From positions 496,001 to 560,000 of the forward strand of contig NZ_CADIJY010000004.1 in assembly GCF_902859735.1 (NCBI RefSeq): a stretch of 64,000 bases of DNA. The letters run 5' to 3'. This DNA is from Achromobacter aegrifaciens. GTDB taxonomy: Bacteria; Pseudomonadota; Gammaproteobacteria; Burkholderiales; Burkholderiaceae_B. Every line of letters starts with the position of its first letter. Position 1 is the first letter of the stretch. The translations under genes and the position numbers were made by a program. A model generated the notes under the pieces. It saw only the letters and a program-made list of their open reading frames with translations, did not search any database and was not told the origin of the DNA. Shown piece by piece: positions 1 to 9,596 of this stretch.

Positions 1-967
<967 letters not shown>

Positions 968-1099
968 TCGGCGCCTCGATGGCTCACAGGCCTTCGGCGC
1001 TGGCACCGGAACGCAACGCGTCCGGCCGGCCCCGAAGGCCTAGTCATATCCGGCGCCTGCCGCGCCGCTTTCATCCCTAGAACTACTGGTGGTAGACAC

Positions 1100-1858
1100 A
1101 TGGAAATCGCGAACAAGGTATTCATCGTCACGGGCGGCGCGTCCGGACTGGGCGCCGGCACGGTGCGCATGCTGGTCGAAAACGGCGCCAAGGTCGTCAT
1201 CGCCGACGTGCAGGACGAGCCGGGCTCGGCCCTGGCCAAGGAACTGGGCCAGCGCTACGTCCACTGCGACGTGACCCAGGAAGCCGACGGCAAGAACGCC
1301 GTAGCCGCCGCGCTCGAGCTGGGCTCGCTCTTTGGCCTGGTGAACTGCGCCGGCGTCGCGCCCGCCGCCAAGATCGTGGGCAAGAACGGCGCGCATCCGC
1401 TGGAACTGTTCCAGAAGGTCGTGTCGATCAACCTGATCGGCAGCTTCAACATGATGCGCCTGGCCGCCGAGGCCATGAGCGCCAACGCGCCCGAACCCAC
1501 CGGCGAACGCGGCGTGATGATCAACACCGCCTCCGTCGCGGCCTTCGACGGCCAGATCGGCCAGGCCGCCTACGCCGCCTCCAAGGCCGGCGTGGCCGGC
1601 ATGACCCTGCCCATTGCGCGCGACCTGTCCAAGACCGGCATCCGCTGCATGACCATCGCCCCGGGCATCTTCGGCACGCCCATGATCTTCGGCATGCCGC
1701 AGGAAGTGCAGGACTCGCTGGCCGCCAGCATTCCCTTCCCCGCCCGCCTGGGCCGCCCGGAAGACTACGCCAAGCTGGTCCACAGCATCATCACCAACGA
1801 CATGCTCAATGGCGAAACCATCCGCCTCGACGGCGCCATCCGCATGCCGCCGAAATAA
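1100..1858 (+). CDS. SDR-family 3-hydroxyacyl-CoA dehydrogenase (HSD10-like)
   Basis: 252-residue short-chain dehydrogenase. The NAD motif TGGASGLG is at 11-18, NCAG at about 82-85, catalytic Ser145, Tyr158 and Lys162 (YAASK). The C-terminal LDGAIRMPPK is the signature ending of the HSD17B10 / type II 3-hydroxyacyl-CoA dehydrogenase branch. The likely role is therefore NAD-dependent oxidation of 3-hydroxyacyl-CoA or 3-hydroxy-2-methylbutyryl-CoA in fatty-acid or isoleucine breakdown. It is separated from adk by 132 bp and stands alone. The family is clear; the substrate is inferred from the C-terminal motif. Confidence 0.88.
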   Translation: MEIANKVFIVTGGASGLGAGTVRMLVENGAKVVIADVQDEPGSALAKELGQRYVHCDVTQEADGKNAVAAALELGSLFGLVNCAGVAPAAKIVGKNGAHPLELFQKVVSINLIGSFNMMRLAAEAMSANAPEPTGERGVMINTASVAAFDGQIGQAAYAASKAGVAGMTLPIARDLSKTGIRCMTIAPGIFGTPMIFGMPQEVQDSLAASIPFPARLGRPEDYAKLVHSIITNDMLNGETIRLDGAIRMPPK

Positions 1859-1859
1859 T

Positions 1860-1997
1860 GCCCCCACGCTTCGCCCGCTGCGCGGGCTCTCTGCCCCCCG
1901 AGGGGACTCTTTTTCCCTTGGGGCGGTCCAAGGGAAAAAGGCGCTCCGGCGTAGAGAAAAAACGTAGGGCGAAGTGTTGCCCCATTCAAGGGGCAAT
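1860..1997. repeat. GC-rich intergenic mosaic with several perfect hairpins
   Basis: The stretch between the SDR gene and murJ is built of inverted repeats: a GCCCGC/GCGGGC stem near 1873-1887, a perfect 13-bp stem with a 6-nt loop (arms 1909-1921 and 1928-1940, CTTTTTCCCTTGG and its complement), and TTGCCCC/GGGGCAA (1978-1984 and 1991-1997). It has the look of the repeated intergenic elements scattered through Burkholderiales genomes. I see only one copy here, so its repetitive nature is an inference. Confidence 0.5.
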
Positions 1998-2006
1998 GTT
2001 GGTTAT

Positions 2007-2028
2007 GGGGCCTGCCGGCCCCCTTTTT
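2007..2028 (+). terminator. Terminator-like hairpin directly before murJ
   Basis: GGGGCC (2007-2012), loop TGCC, GGCCCC (2017-2022), then C and five T. The T-run ends only 12 bases before the murJ ATG. It could end the SDR transcript, or act as an attenuator in the murJ leader. Confidence 0.6.
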
Positions 2029-2040
2029 ACGTAGTCTTCC

Positions 2041-3600
2041 ATGAGCCTGTTTCGTTCGGCGGCCACGGTCAGCAGCTTCACCCTGCTGTCCCGCATTTCC
2101 GGCCTGATCCGCGACATCCTGGTGGCCCGCGCTTTCGGCGCCGGCCCCATCACCGACGCCTTCTGGGTCGCTTTCCGCATTCCCAACCTGCTGCGCCGCC
2201 TGTTCGCCGAAGGAGCCTTCGCCCAGGCCTTCGTGCCCATCCTGGGCGCCGCGCGCAACAACCGTTCCGAAGCCGAAGTCCGCACCCTGCTGGACCGCGT
2301 GGCGCTGCTGCTGACCGCGGCGCTGATGCTCATCACCCTCATCGGCATCGTCGCCGCGCCCTGGGTGGTATCGGCCATGGCCAGCGGCCTGCGCGGAGCC
2401 GCCCGCGACACCGAATTCGGCGCCGCGGTCTGGATGACGCGGGTGATGTTCCCCTATATCTTCTGCATGTCGCTGATCGCCTTCGCCTCGGGCGTGCTCA
2501 ATACCTGGCGGCGCTTTGCCGTGCCGGCTTTCACGCCGGTGCTGCTCAACCTGGCGATGATCGCGGCCTGCATCTGGCTCGCGCCGCGCATGGACGTGCC
2601 GGTCTACGCGCTGGCCATCGGCGTCATGATCGGCGGCGTTGCGCAACTGGCTGTGCAATGGATCGCCCTGGCCCGGCTCGGCCTGACGCCACGCTTCACC
2701 CTGCGGTTCCGCGAGGCCTGGGGCGACCCCACGGTGCAGCGCATCCTCAAGCAGATGGCACCCGCCACCCTGGGCGTCTCGGTCGCGCAGATCTCGCTCT
2801 TGATCAACACCAACATCGCCACCTGGCTCACGCCGGGCAGCGTTACCTGGCTGTCATTCGCCGATCGCCTGATGGAATTCCCCACGGCGCTGCTGGGCGT
2901 GGCGCTGGGCACGGTGCTGCTGCCCAGCCTGTCCGCCGCCCATGCCCGCGATGACCACGGCGGTTACAGCGGACTGCTGGACTGGGGCCTGCGCCTGGTG
3001 CTGCTGCTGGGCCTGCCGGCGGCGGTGGGCATGGCGCTGCTGTCCGACGGCCTGGTCGCCACCCTGTTCCACTACGGCGCCTTCGCCGCCCAGGACGTAA
3101 GCCAGACCCGGCTGGCGGTCATTTCCTATTCTGCCGGACTGATCGGTCTGCTGGCAGTGAAGATCCTGGCGCCCGGCTTCTACGCCAAGCAGGACATCCG
3201 CACGCCGGTGAAGATCGCCATCGGGGTGCTGATCATGACGCAGTTGATGAACCTGGTGCTGGTGCCTCTGATGGCGCATGCCGGGCTGGCCCTGGCAATC
3301 GGCCTGGGCGCCTGCCTGAATGCGCTGGCGCTGCTGATCGGCCTGCGCCGCCGCGGCGTCTACCAGCCCGGCCCCGGCTGGGCGGCGTTCGCGCTGCGCC
3401 TTTTGCCCGCCTTGGCGGCGCTGGCGGCCTTGCTCTGGTATGCGGACGGACGCATCGACTGGATCGCCCTGCAGGCCCACTCCGGTCAGCGGGTGGCCTG
3501 GCTGGCTGGCGTGCTGGCGGCCAGCGGCGCGGTCTACTTCGGAATGTTGTTACTGTTTGGCTTCCGCCCTAGGGACTTCGGCCGACGTCCGGCGCGCTAA
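2041..3600 (+). CDS. murJ: lipid II flippase MurJ
   Basis: 519-residue polytopic membrane protein of the MOP superfamily that flips lipid II across the inner membrane for peptidoglycan synthesis. The N-terminus aligns well with E. coli MurJ: SLFRSAATVSSFTLLSRISG, then RDILVARAFGAGPITDAF and FRIPNLLRRLFAEGAFAQAF. About fourteen hydrophobic segments run to the C-terminus. The start at 2041 matches the family N-terminus exactly although no Shine-Dalgarno is visible; a hairpin and T-run lie immediately upstream. It is followed by an intrinsic terminator, so it appears to be transcribed alone. Confidence 0.96.
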   Translation: MSLFRSAATVSSFTLLSRISGLIRDILVARAFGAGPITDAFWVAFRIPNLLRRLFAEGAFAQAFVPILGAARNNRSEAEVRTLLDRVALLLTAALMLITLIGIVAAPWVVSAMASGLRGAARDTEFGAAVWMTRVMFPYIFCMSLIAFASGVLNTWRRFAVPAFTPVLLNLAMIAACIWLAPRMDVPVYALAIGVMIGGVAQLAVQWIALARLGLTPRFTLRFREAWGDPTVQRILKQMAPATLGVSVAQISLLINTNIATWLTPGSVTWLSFADRLMEFPTALLGVALGTVLLPSLSAAHARDDHGGYSGLLDWGLRLVLLLGLPAAVGMALLSDGLVATLFHYGAFAAQDVSQTRLAVISYSAGLIGLLAVKILAPGFYAKQDIRTPVKIAIGVLIMTQLMNLVLVPLMAHAGLALAIGLGACLNALALLIGLRRRGVYQPGPGWAAFALRLLPALAALAALLWYADGRIDWIALQAHSGQRVAWLAGVLAASGAVYFGMLLLFGFRPRDFGRRPAR

Positions 3601-3628
3601 GTTCGGACAATCTGCCTATATACACGTC

Positions 3629-3656
3629 AAAAGCCGGTCTAGTACCGGCTTTTTTT
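3629..3656 (+). terminator. Intrinsic terminator of murJ
   Basis: Stem AAGCCGGT (3631-3638), loop CTAGT, ACCGGCTT (3644-3651) followed by a T-run, 30 bp after the murJ stop. Confidence 0.85.
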
Positions 3657-3675
3657 GCATTAGATTCGTCAAGAA

Positions 3676-3706
3676 TTGACAATCAGCCGGTAATCTTTGG
3701 TAAAAA
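3676..3706 (+). promoter_or_regulatory. Candidate promoter of the fecR-like gene
   Basis: A consensus -35 hexamer TTGACA (3676-3681) lies just past the murJ terminator in an AT-rich patch. The best -10 is TAAAAA (3701-3706) at a long 19-bp spacing, so the -35 is convincing and the -10 is weak. Confidence 0.4.
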
Positions 3707-3792
3707 ACCTTTATTATTTACAAATTGCCATCGAAAGGATCCCCCTTGAAGCACTGCGGGGACATGAAGTGAAGTACGCCCAAGGACAACCC

Positions 3793-4761
3793 ATGGCGGA
3801 CCAGGTAATCAATTGGCTGCTGTTATTGCGCTCCGGCAAGGCGACCGCCCAGGACTATAACGACTTCCTGGCGTGGCGCGCTGCCGACCCAGCCCACGAG
3901 AACGCCTGGCAGCAGCTGACCGGCTCGCTGGAAGGATCGACGTTTGGCCGGCTTGGCGACGCCTATCCCGCCGGCTACGCGACCACCGGCCCGGCCATCC
4001 CGCATCTCGCGGCCCCTTCCGGCCCCGCCATTGCGCCCCCTCGCCGCCGTTTTCTGGCCGGCGCGCTGGCGCTCGCCGGTACCGGCGCCTGCGCCGCCTA
4101 CGTGGGCAATGCCTTCTATCCCCTGGGCAATGTCGCGGCGGATGCCGCCACGGCCACGGGCGAGCGTCGCCGCTACGTGCTGTCCGACGGCAGCCAACTG
4201 CTGCTGGACGCGCGCAGCCGCGTCAACCTGGACTTCACTCCCGCTTATCGCCAGGTCCGTCTGCTGGACGGCGCCGTGACGGTGTCGGTGGCTCCTGACG
4301 CGCGCCGCCCTTTCCTGGTCCAGACGGCAGAAGGCACGGTCCGCGCGCTGGGCACCCGTTACATGGTGCGCCAGCAAGCCCAGCGCACCCTGGTGGTGGT
4401 GCATGAGCATGAGGTCGAGGTCGAAACCATGTCCGGGGCCCACGGCACCGTCCGCGCCGGCACCGGCGCCCGGTTCGACGCGGCCCGCATGGACACCCCG
4501 CGCGCCGAACTCATGGCCGAAGCCGCCTGGGAAGCCGGCTGGGTCGAAGCCCGCGGCCGCCCGCTGGCCGAAGTGATCGCCGCCCTGCGCCCCTACCGCA
4601 GCGGCACGCTGCGAGTATCCATGGCCGCTGGCGGCCTGCCGGTATCCGGCCACTTCCCGCTGGACGACACCGACGCCGCGCTCGATACGCTGCGCGACAT
4701 CATGCCCATCCACGTCCGCCGTTTCACGCCCTGGTTCGTCTCCATCAGCGTCGCCACCTGA
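3793..4761 (+). CDS. FecR-family anti-sigma/signal transducer, orphan
   Basis: 322 residues. The N-terminal 45 residues match the cytoplasmic FecR domain that contacts ECF sigma factors (FLAWRAADPAHENAWQQL). A single membrane segment follows at about 87-105, opened by RRRFLAG, a twin-arginine-type motif known in FecR proteins. The periplasmic part has the FecR domain (about 118-225, including SDGSQLLLDARSRVNLDF and the VRALGTRYMV strand) and a C-terminal STN-like segment. The usual partners, a fecI-type sigma gene upstream and a TonB-dependent receptor downstream, are both absent: murJ and rpsT flank it. ATG 3793 has AAGGAC as ribosome site; GTG 3769 is an alternative. Confidence 0.8.
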   Translation: MADQVINWLLLLRSGKATAQDYNDFLAWRAADPAHENAWQQLTGSLEGSTFGRLGDAYPAGYATTGPAIPHLAAPSGPAIAPPRRRFLAGALALAGTGACAAYVGNAFYPLGNVAADAATATGERRRYVLSDGSQLLLDARSRVNLDFTPAYRQVRLLDGAVTVSVAPDARRPFLVQTAEGTVRALGTRYMVRQQAQRTLVVVHEHEVEVETMSGAHGTVRAGTGARFDAARMDTPRAELMAEAAWEAGWVEARGRPLAEVIAALRPYRSGTLRVSMAAGGLPVSGHFPLDDTDAALDTLRDIMPIHVRRFTPWFVSISVAT

Positions 4762-4958
4762 CAACGCCGGCATTCGCCCCGTGCCGCCGGAGCGGCTTCG
4801 TTGTATACTAAGCACGGTGTTTTTATCCAGTAGGCGCCACGGGTTTTCCTCAAACGCATGAGGACCATCCGCAAGGGCTCTCCAGCCCAGGGAATTCCTC
4901 CCGCAGCGCCCCCCGCCCGGTTGACGGGCGCTCCATCGGCTGATCAAACATTAAAAGC
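4762..4958. other. Intergenic region between fecR-like gene and rpsT promoter
   Basis: No open frame of interest. It holds an isolated TATACT hexamer (4804-4809) without a good -35, and a GC hairpin near 4906-4933 (AGCGCC/GGCGCT arms with an inner CGCCCG/CGGGCG) that has no T-run. A small RNA between the two is possible but not supported further. Confidence 0.4.
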
Positions 4959-4986
4959 TTGCATTCCCGTAGGGACTTGCTACAAT
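4959..4986 (+). promoter_or_regulatory. Promoter of rpsT
   Basis: -35 TTGCAT (4959-4964), 16-bp spacer, -10 TACAAT (4981-4986). Transcription would start about 25-30 bases before the rpsT ATG. Confidence 0.75.
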
Positions 4987-5020
4987 GTTCGACTTTGCCG
5001 AATTCAACTTATATAGCAAC

Positions 5021-5284
5021 ATGGCCAATACCGCCCAAGCCCGCAAGCGCGCTCGCCAATCCGTTGAGCGCAACAAGCACAATTCCAGCCTGCGCTCGAT
5101 GCTGCGCACCGCCATCAAGCGCGTTCGCCAATCCATCGCCGCTGGCGACAAGGCTGCGGCTGGCGAAGTGTTCCAGAAGGCCTCCAGCGTGATCGATCGC
5201 GTGGCCGACAAGAACATCATCCACAAGAACAAGGCCGCTCGCCACAAGAGCCGCCTGGCTGCCGCCATCAAGGCGCTGGCCTAA
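5021..5284 (+). CDS. rpsT: 30S ribosomal protein S20
   Basis: 87 residues, strongly basic, starting [13 protein letters not shown] and ending in [18 protein letters not shown], the standard S20 pattern that binds 16S rRNA in the small subunit. The start at 5021 is fixed by the conserved [10 protein letters not shown] terminus; an in-frame ATG at 4985 would add an unrelated 12-residue extension and overlaps the promoter -10. The Shine-Dalgarno is poor, as in other bacteria where S20 limits its own translation. A strong palindromic terminator follows. Confidence 0.97.
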   Translation: MANTAQARKRARQSVERNKHNSSLRSMLRTAIKRVRQSIAAGDKAAAGEVFQKASSVIDRVADKNIIHKNKAARHKSRLAAAIKALA

Positions 5285-5330
5285 GCCATTCTGCCGCCCT
5301 GTTTTCAGGGCGTCACGAATACGGCAAATG

Positions 5331-5358
5331 AAAAAGGATGCCCATGGGCATCCTTTTT
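5331..5358. terminator. Bidirectional terminator between rpsT and lysR-type gene
   Basis: A perfect 28-bp palindrome: AAAAAGGATGCCC, then ATGGGCATCCTTTTT, with the flanking T-run extended by one base. It can end rpsT on the plus strand and the convergent LysR gene on the minus strand. Confidence 0.9.
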
Positions 5359-5433
5359 TGCGTTTCGGGCTGCCGCAAAGGCTCTATTTTGCGGCGTCCA
5401 TATACTCCCCTTTGCCCCTTGCGCCCGCCGCGG

Positions 5434-6342
5434 CTATAAATGCGCCGCGATCCGCTCGGCGAAGAAATCGATGAACGCGCGCACCCGGGCAACCTCCGCC
5501 GATCGGGGCGGCCATAGCAGCGAAACGCTGCCCCGGTTTTCCGTGTAATCCTCGAGCACCGGCCGCAGCCGCCCCGCCGCCACGTCTTCCTTTACCAGGT
5601 AGCTGGGCGCCTGCACGATCCCCAAGCCGCCGATCGCCGCGGATGCCAGGGCCTCGCCATCATTCAATATGCTGGAGGGTTTGAATACCCTACCCGACGG
5701 CTCTCCCTTGAAAGCCCAGGTTTCCGTCCTGCCAGTGGTTGGGAACCGATAGTAGATACAGCAATGCTCACTGAGATCCGCAGGCGTACGCGGCGTGCCG
5801 CGCTGGGCCAGGTAGGCGGGCGAGGCGCAAGTCGTGAACGCGTGCGGGCCGATGTTGCGGGCCTGCAGCCCTGAATCCTCCAGTTCGCCCAGGCGCAATA
5901 CGAGGTCGTATCCGTCCTCGATCACGTCGACGATCAGGTCGTCCAGGTTGATGTCGACCATCACCTCGGGAAAGCGCGCGTGGAAGTCGCTGAGCGCCGG
6001 CAACACGATCCTGCGGCCCATCACCGTGGGAACACTGATCTTGAGCCGGCCGCGGGGCGCGTTCTGCACCAGCTGCAACTCGCGCTCCGCCTCCTGGAGA
6101 TCCTTCAGGATCTTGCTGACATAGCGGTACAGAACCTCGCCTTCACCGGTCGGCCCCAGAGAGCGCGTACTGCGATGCAGCAGCCGTACGCCCAGCTTGA
6201 GCTCCAGCCTTTCAACCGCCTTGCCCGCCGCGGACGCGGACAGGCCCAGCTTGCGCCCGGCCGCAGCGAAACTGCCGGACTCCACCGTGGCCGCGAAGGC
6301 CACCATTCCACTGAACGATTCGATCGAAAAGGTTCCGGACAT
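5434..6342 (-). CDS. LysR-family transcriptional regulator
   Basis: 302 residues: winged helix-turn-helix at about 10-70 (SFAAAGRKLGLSASAAGKAVERLELKLGVRLLHRSTRS) and a LysR substrate-binding domain from about 95. The helix-turn-helix has the CrgA/DsdC-like subgroup ending PTGEGEVLYRY. It is divergent from the GMC oxidoreductase operon, 171 bp away, and a 17-bp palindrome lies in the gap, so it most likely controls that operon. The inducer is unknown. Confidence 0.9.
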   Translation of the reverse strand: MSGTFSIESFSGMVAFAATVESGSFAAAGRKLGLSASAAGKAVERLELKLGVRLLHRSTRSLGPTGEGEVLYRYVSKILKDLQEAERELQLVQNAPRGRLKISVPTVMGRRIVLPALSDFHARFPEVMVDINLDDLIVDVIEDGYDLVLRLGELEDSGLQARNIGPHAFTTCASPAYLAQRGTPRTPADLSEHCCIYYRFPTTGRTETWAFKGEPSGRVFKPSSILNDGEALASAAIGGLGIVQAPSYLVKEDVAAGRLRPVLEDYTENRGSVSLLWPPRSAEVARVRAFIDFFAERIAAHL

Positions 6343-6402
6343 ATGTTCGCGACTCTAAAGACCGCCACCCGTCTTCTGTCGGAGGCGGTACCGATGAATG
6401 AT

Positions 6403-6419
6403 GCATCCCAATGGGATGC
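6403..6419. promoter_or_regulatory. 17-bp palindrome, candidate operator of the divergent LysR/GMC pair
   Basis: GCATCCCA-A-TGGGATGC is a perfect 8-bp dyad with a one-base centre, the only strong symmetric site between the two divergent genes. Confidence 0.55.
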
Positions 6420-6513
6420 CGGGCTGAACGCTGGCTACAGCTGATCCGATCAGCCGTCGATGCGCTTGAACCTCCGATCCTGACACAAGGCTGGATTTTT
6501 AGAGGAGACCACA

Positions 6514-8085
6514 ATGAATACAGGACTACGCCACCCTTCGGCGTCAGAAAATTCAGACTTTCAGCACGCTGCCTTCGACATCATCGTGGTGGGAGGCGGT
6601 TCGGCGGGCGCCGTGCTGGCCAGCCGCCTGAGCGAGGATCCCGCCCGCCGGGTACTGCTGCTCGAGGCCGGCCAGGCCTATCCGCCCCACGCCTACCCGG
6701 ACGCCGTCCGCGCCCAGAACATCATCGGCGGCGACGCCAAACACGACTGGGGATACGTGTCCCAGCCAGGCTGGGGCGGAAAGTCCTTCCCGGTTCCGCG
6801 GGGCAAGGTGCTGGGCGGCTCCTCGGCCGTGAATGCCGGCGTCTGGATGCGCGCGCCCGCAGCCGACTTCGAGCGCTGGACCCGAGCAGGACTGCCGCAT
6901 TGGTCCATCGCCGACGCGCTGCCATTCTTCCGCGGCAGTGAATGGACCGCCTCGGGCGCGGACCAATGCCATGGCCGCACCGGCCCGGAGCCGGTGCACC
7001 AGTTGCAGGACGACGAAATCTCCGACATGCAGCGCGCGTTCCTGGTTTCGGCCCAGATGGCGGGCCATGCCCGCGTGCAGGACTTCAACAGCGACGCGCC
7101 TTTCGGCGTCGGTCCCTACCCGATGAACAACCGCATGGGCCAACGGCTGAACACGGGTATGACCTACCTGTCGGACGTCGTGCGCGCCCGCCCCAACCTG
7201 ACGATCTACAGCGAGACGCTGGCGGACCGCGTCGAGATTGAAAATGGCCGGGCGCAGGCCGTGATCCTGGCCGATGGCGAGCGGATCGCAGCCGGCGAAG
7301 TCGTACTCGCGGCTGGGACGTATGGATCGGCGGCCATCCTGCTTCGCTCCGGCATCGGGCCGGCGGCGGACCTCAAGGCCCTGGACATCCCCGTGGTCGC
7401 CGATCTTCCGGTCGGCCTGCGACTGCAGGAGCATCCCTTCTACTTCACGGTCTGGGCCGCGCATCCCGACCGGCTGGGGCTGCCCATCCCGCCGGTTGGC
7501 GCCATCCTGTGGACCCGGTCATCCCGGGCCGGGCCCGGCGACGGCGACCTGCATGTCAGCGCAGTGCATTATGGCGACCCCGCCGACTCGCCCACCGGCG
7601 CAATCTTCATGCTGGCCCTGGCGCTGACTCGCCCCAGCTCCATCGGCAGCCTCAAGCTGCAAGACCGCGATCCCCGCACTGCGCCGCTCATCGACCTCAA
7701 CATCCTGGGGACTGCGCGCGATCGGAAACTGATGGTCGAAGGCATTCAATTGATCCGCCGGATCGCGAGCCAGGGCCCGCTGTCCGAGATCATCGCTCAG
7801 GAGCTCGTGCCGGGCCCCACCGCAGCAGACGCTGCGGCGCTGGAAGCGGCCCTGCCGACAGCGTTGGACATCTATCACCACCCCACCTCGACCGCCCCCA
7901 TGGGCGGCGACGGCGATCCTGGCGCGGTAACGGACTATCAGGGACGCGTGCGCGGCATCGCCAGACTGCGAGTCGCGGACGCATCCTGTTTCCCGGACGT
8001 CCCCTCCGTCGCCACCAATCCCACCGTAGTCATGCTGGCCGAACGCGTCAGCCACTGGATCAGGAACACGGAGGCCAGATCATGA
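6514..8085 (+). CDS. GMC-family FAD-dependent alcohol/choline-type oxidoreductase
   Basis: 523 residues. The FAD-binding motif VVGGGSAG is at 26-32 with VLLLEAG at about 47-53, and GMC signature 1 follows (GKVLGGSSAVNAGVWMR). Near the C-terminus are the catalytic-site block HHPTSTAPMG and the conserved ADASCFPDVPSVATNPT region. Such enzymes oxidise primary alcohols or polyols to aldehydes. The gene overlaps the next one (aldehyde dehydrogenase) by ATGA, suggesting alcohol to aldehyde to acid conversion by translationally coupled enzymes. Ribosome site GAGGAG precedes the start. The substrate cannot be read from sequence. Confidence 0.9.
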   Translation: MNTGLRHPSASENSDFQHAAFDIIVVGGGSAGAVLASRLSEDPARRVLLLEAGQAYPPHAYPDAVRAQNIIGGDAKHDWGYVSQPGWGGKSFPVPRGKVLGGSSAVNAGVWMRAPAADFERWTRAGLPHWSIADALPFFRGSEWTASGADQCHGRTGPEPVHQLQDDEISDMQRAFLVSAQMAGHARVQDFNSDAPFGVGPYPMNNRMGQRLNTGMTYLSDVVRARPNLTIYSETLADRVEIENGRAQAVILADGERIAAGEVVLAAGTYGSAAILLRSGIGPAADLKALDIPVVADLPVGLRLQEHPFYFTVWAAHPDRLGLPIPPVGAILWTRSSRAGPGDGDLHVSAVHYGDPADSPTGAIFMLALALTRPSSIGSLKLQDRDPRTAPLIDLNILGTARDRKLMVEGIQLIRRIASQGPLSEIIAQELVPGPTAADAAALEAALPTALDIYHHPTSTAPMGGDGDPGAVTDYQGRVRGIARLRVADASCFPDVPSVATNPTVVMLAERVSHWIRNTEARS

Positions 8086-9554
8086 AAGATGCCGCAAACA
8101 CCGCCTGGACCCGCAAGGCCTACAACTGGATCGGCGGCGTCCAGCGCTCCGAAGGCGCCCTGAGGGAATCGATCGACCCTGCCACCTACAACATCATCGG
8201 CCACTACCCCGACAACGGCTTGGCGGCGGCAAAGTCGGCCGTCACGGCAGCCGTACGCGCCTTCCGCACGACGCCTTGGGCCCATGACCACGAACTGCGC
8301 GCCCGCGTGCTGGAGCAGTTGGCGCGGGCATTCGAGCGCAACCGCGACCGGCTGCTGGACATCCTCTCCCTCGAAAACGGCAAGATCAAGGGCGAAGCGG
8401 GCTTCGAGCTCGACATGATTCCAAGCAAGCTGCGCTACGCGGCCGCCGCCGCCCTGCTCGAAAGCGGCCGGGCGCTGACGCCCAGGCCCGGCAGCATTTC
8501 CATGGTCCTGCGCCAACCCATGGGCGTAGCGGCGGTGATCGCGCCCTGGAATTCACCGGCCGTGCTGACGATACGGTCGCTGGCGCCGGCGCTGGCGGCC
8601 GGCTGCACGGCGGTCGTCAAGCTGCCCGGCCAGGTGGCGCAAACAGCCAGCTTCATGGCCGAGATCATGGCCGAGGCGGAGGACCTTCCGGATGGCGTGA
8701 TCAATCTGTTCTTCGAAAGCGGACCCGATGGCTCCGCCTATCTGGTGGACTCGCCCGAGGTGCCCGTCATCAGCTTCACCGGCTCCACCCGCACGGGCCG
8801 CGCGATCAGCGCCGCCGGCGCCAGGCACTTGAAGCGCTTCGGCATGGAACTCGGCGGCAAGACTCCCATGATCCTGTTCGATGACGCGGACGTGGACGCG
8901 GCGCTGCCCGTGCTTGAAAAGGCCTTGACTGTCTTCAGCGGCCAGTTCTGCATGACCGGCTCCCGCTTGCTGGTCCAGGACGGCATCTACGCCGAGGTTC
9001 GCGACGGACTGGCCTGCCGGCTGCGCAAGGTCAAGGTCGGCCCGGCTGCCGATCCGGACAGCGACATGGGGCCGCTGATCGACCGCGCCAGCGTCGAACG
9101 CGTCGACCATGCCGTCGTCCTTGCGATCGCGGCGGGCGCCACCGCAGTCGAACGCGGCGGGCCGGTGGACACAGGCCCGCTGGCCAGCGGCGCCTTCTAC
9201 CGCCCCACGCTGCTGGAGGTGACCGAAAACAGCCTGGCCATCGTCCAGCAAGAAACTTTCGGCCCGGTGTTGACGATCCAGCGCTTTGCCGACGAGGCCG
9301 AAGCCATACGCCTGGCCAACGACAGCGAATACGGCCTGGCCGCCAGCGTCTGGACCCGCGACGTCGAGCGGTCGCTGCGTGTCGCGCAAGCCATCGACGC
9401 AGGTTCGGTATGGATCAACGACTGGGCCAAAGTCTACGACAGCACCGAGGAAGGCGGCTTCAAGCAATCCGGGCTGGGACGCCTGAATGGCGTGGCCGCG
9501 CTGGAGGACTTCATCGAATACAAGCACATCGCGCTCAAATCCGGCCTCGGCTAA
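8082..9554 (+). CDS. NAD(P)-dependent aldehyde dehydrogenase
   Basis: 490 residues, usual ALDH length. Catalytic Cys290 (GQFCMTGSR), general base Glu256 (MELGGK), Asn157 (APWN) and the Rossmann FTGSTRTGR segment at 232-240 are all present. The ATG overlaps the stop of the GMC gene (ATGA), which favours translational coupling. It is predicted to oxidise the aldehyde produced by the upstream enzyme in the cytoplasm. Closest in pattern to betaine-, aromatic- or salicylaldehyde-type dehydrogenases; the exact substrate is unresolved. Confidence 0.93.
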   Translation: MKDAANTAWTRKAYNWIGGVQRSEGALRESIDPATYNIIGHYPDNGLAAAKSAVTAAVRAFRTTPWAHDHELRARVLEQLARAFERNRDRLLDILSLENGKIKGEAGFELDMIPSKLRYAAAAALLESGRALTPRPGSISMVLRQPMGVAAVIAPWNSPAVLTIRSLAPALAAGCTAVVKLPGQVAQTASFMAEIMAEAEDLPDGVINLFFESGPDGSAYLVDSPEVPVISFTGSTRTGRAISAAGARHLKRFGMELGGKTPMILFDDADVDAALPVLEKALTVFSGQFCMTGSRLLVQDGIYAEVRDGLACRLRKVKVGPAADPDSDMGPLIDRASVERVDHAVVLAIAAGATAVERGGPVDTGPLASGAFYRPTLLEVTENSLAIVQQETFGPVLTIQRFADEAEAIRLANDSEYGLAASVWTRDVERSLRVAQAIDAGSVWINDWAKVYDSTEEGGFKQSGLGRLNGVAALEDFIEYKHIALKSGLG

Positions 9555-9596
9555 TGCCGACCAGCCAGAACATCCATTAGAAAAAAGGAGGCTCCC

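Noticed and set aside
4804-4935. Small RNA between the fecR-like gene and rpsT
   Set aside because: There is a TATACT hexamer and a later GC hairpin, but no -35 and no T-run, so the evidence is too thin.
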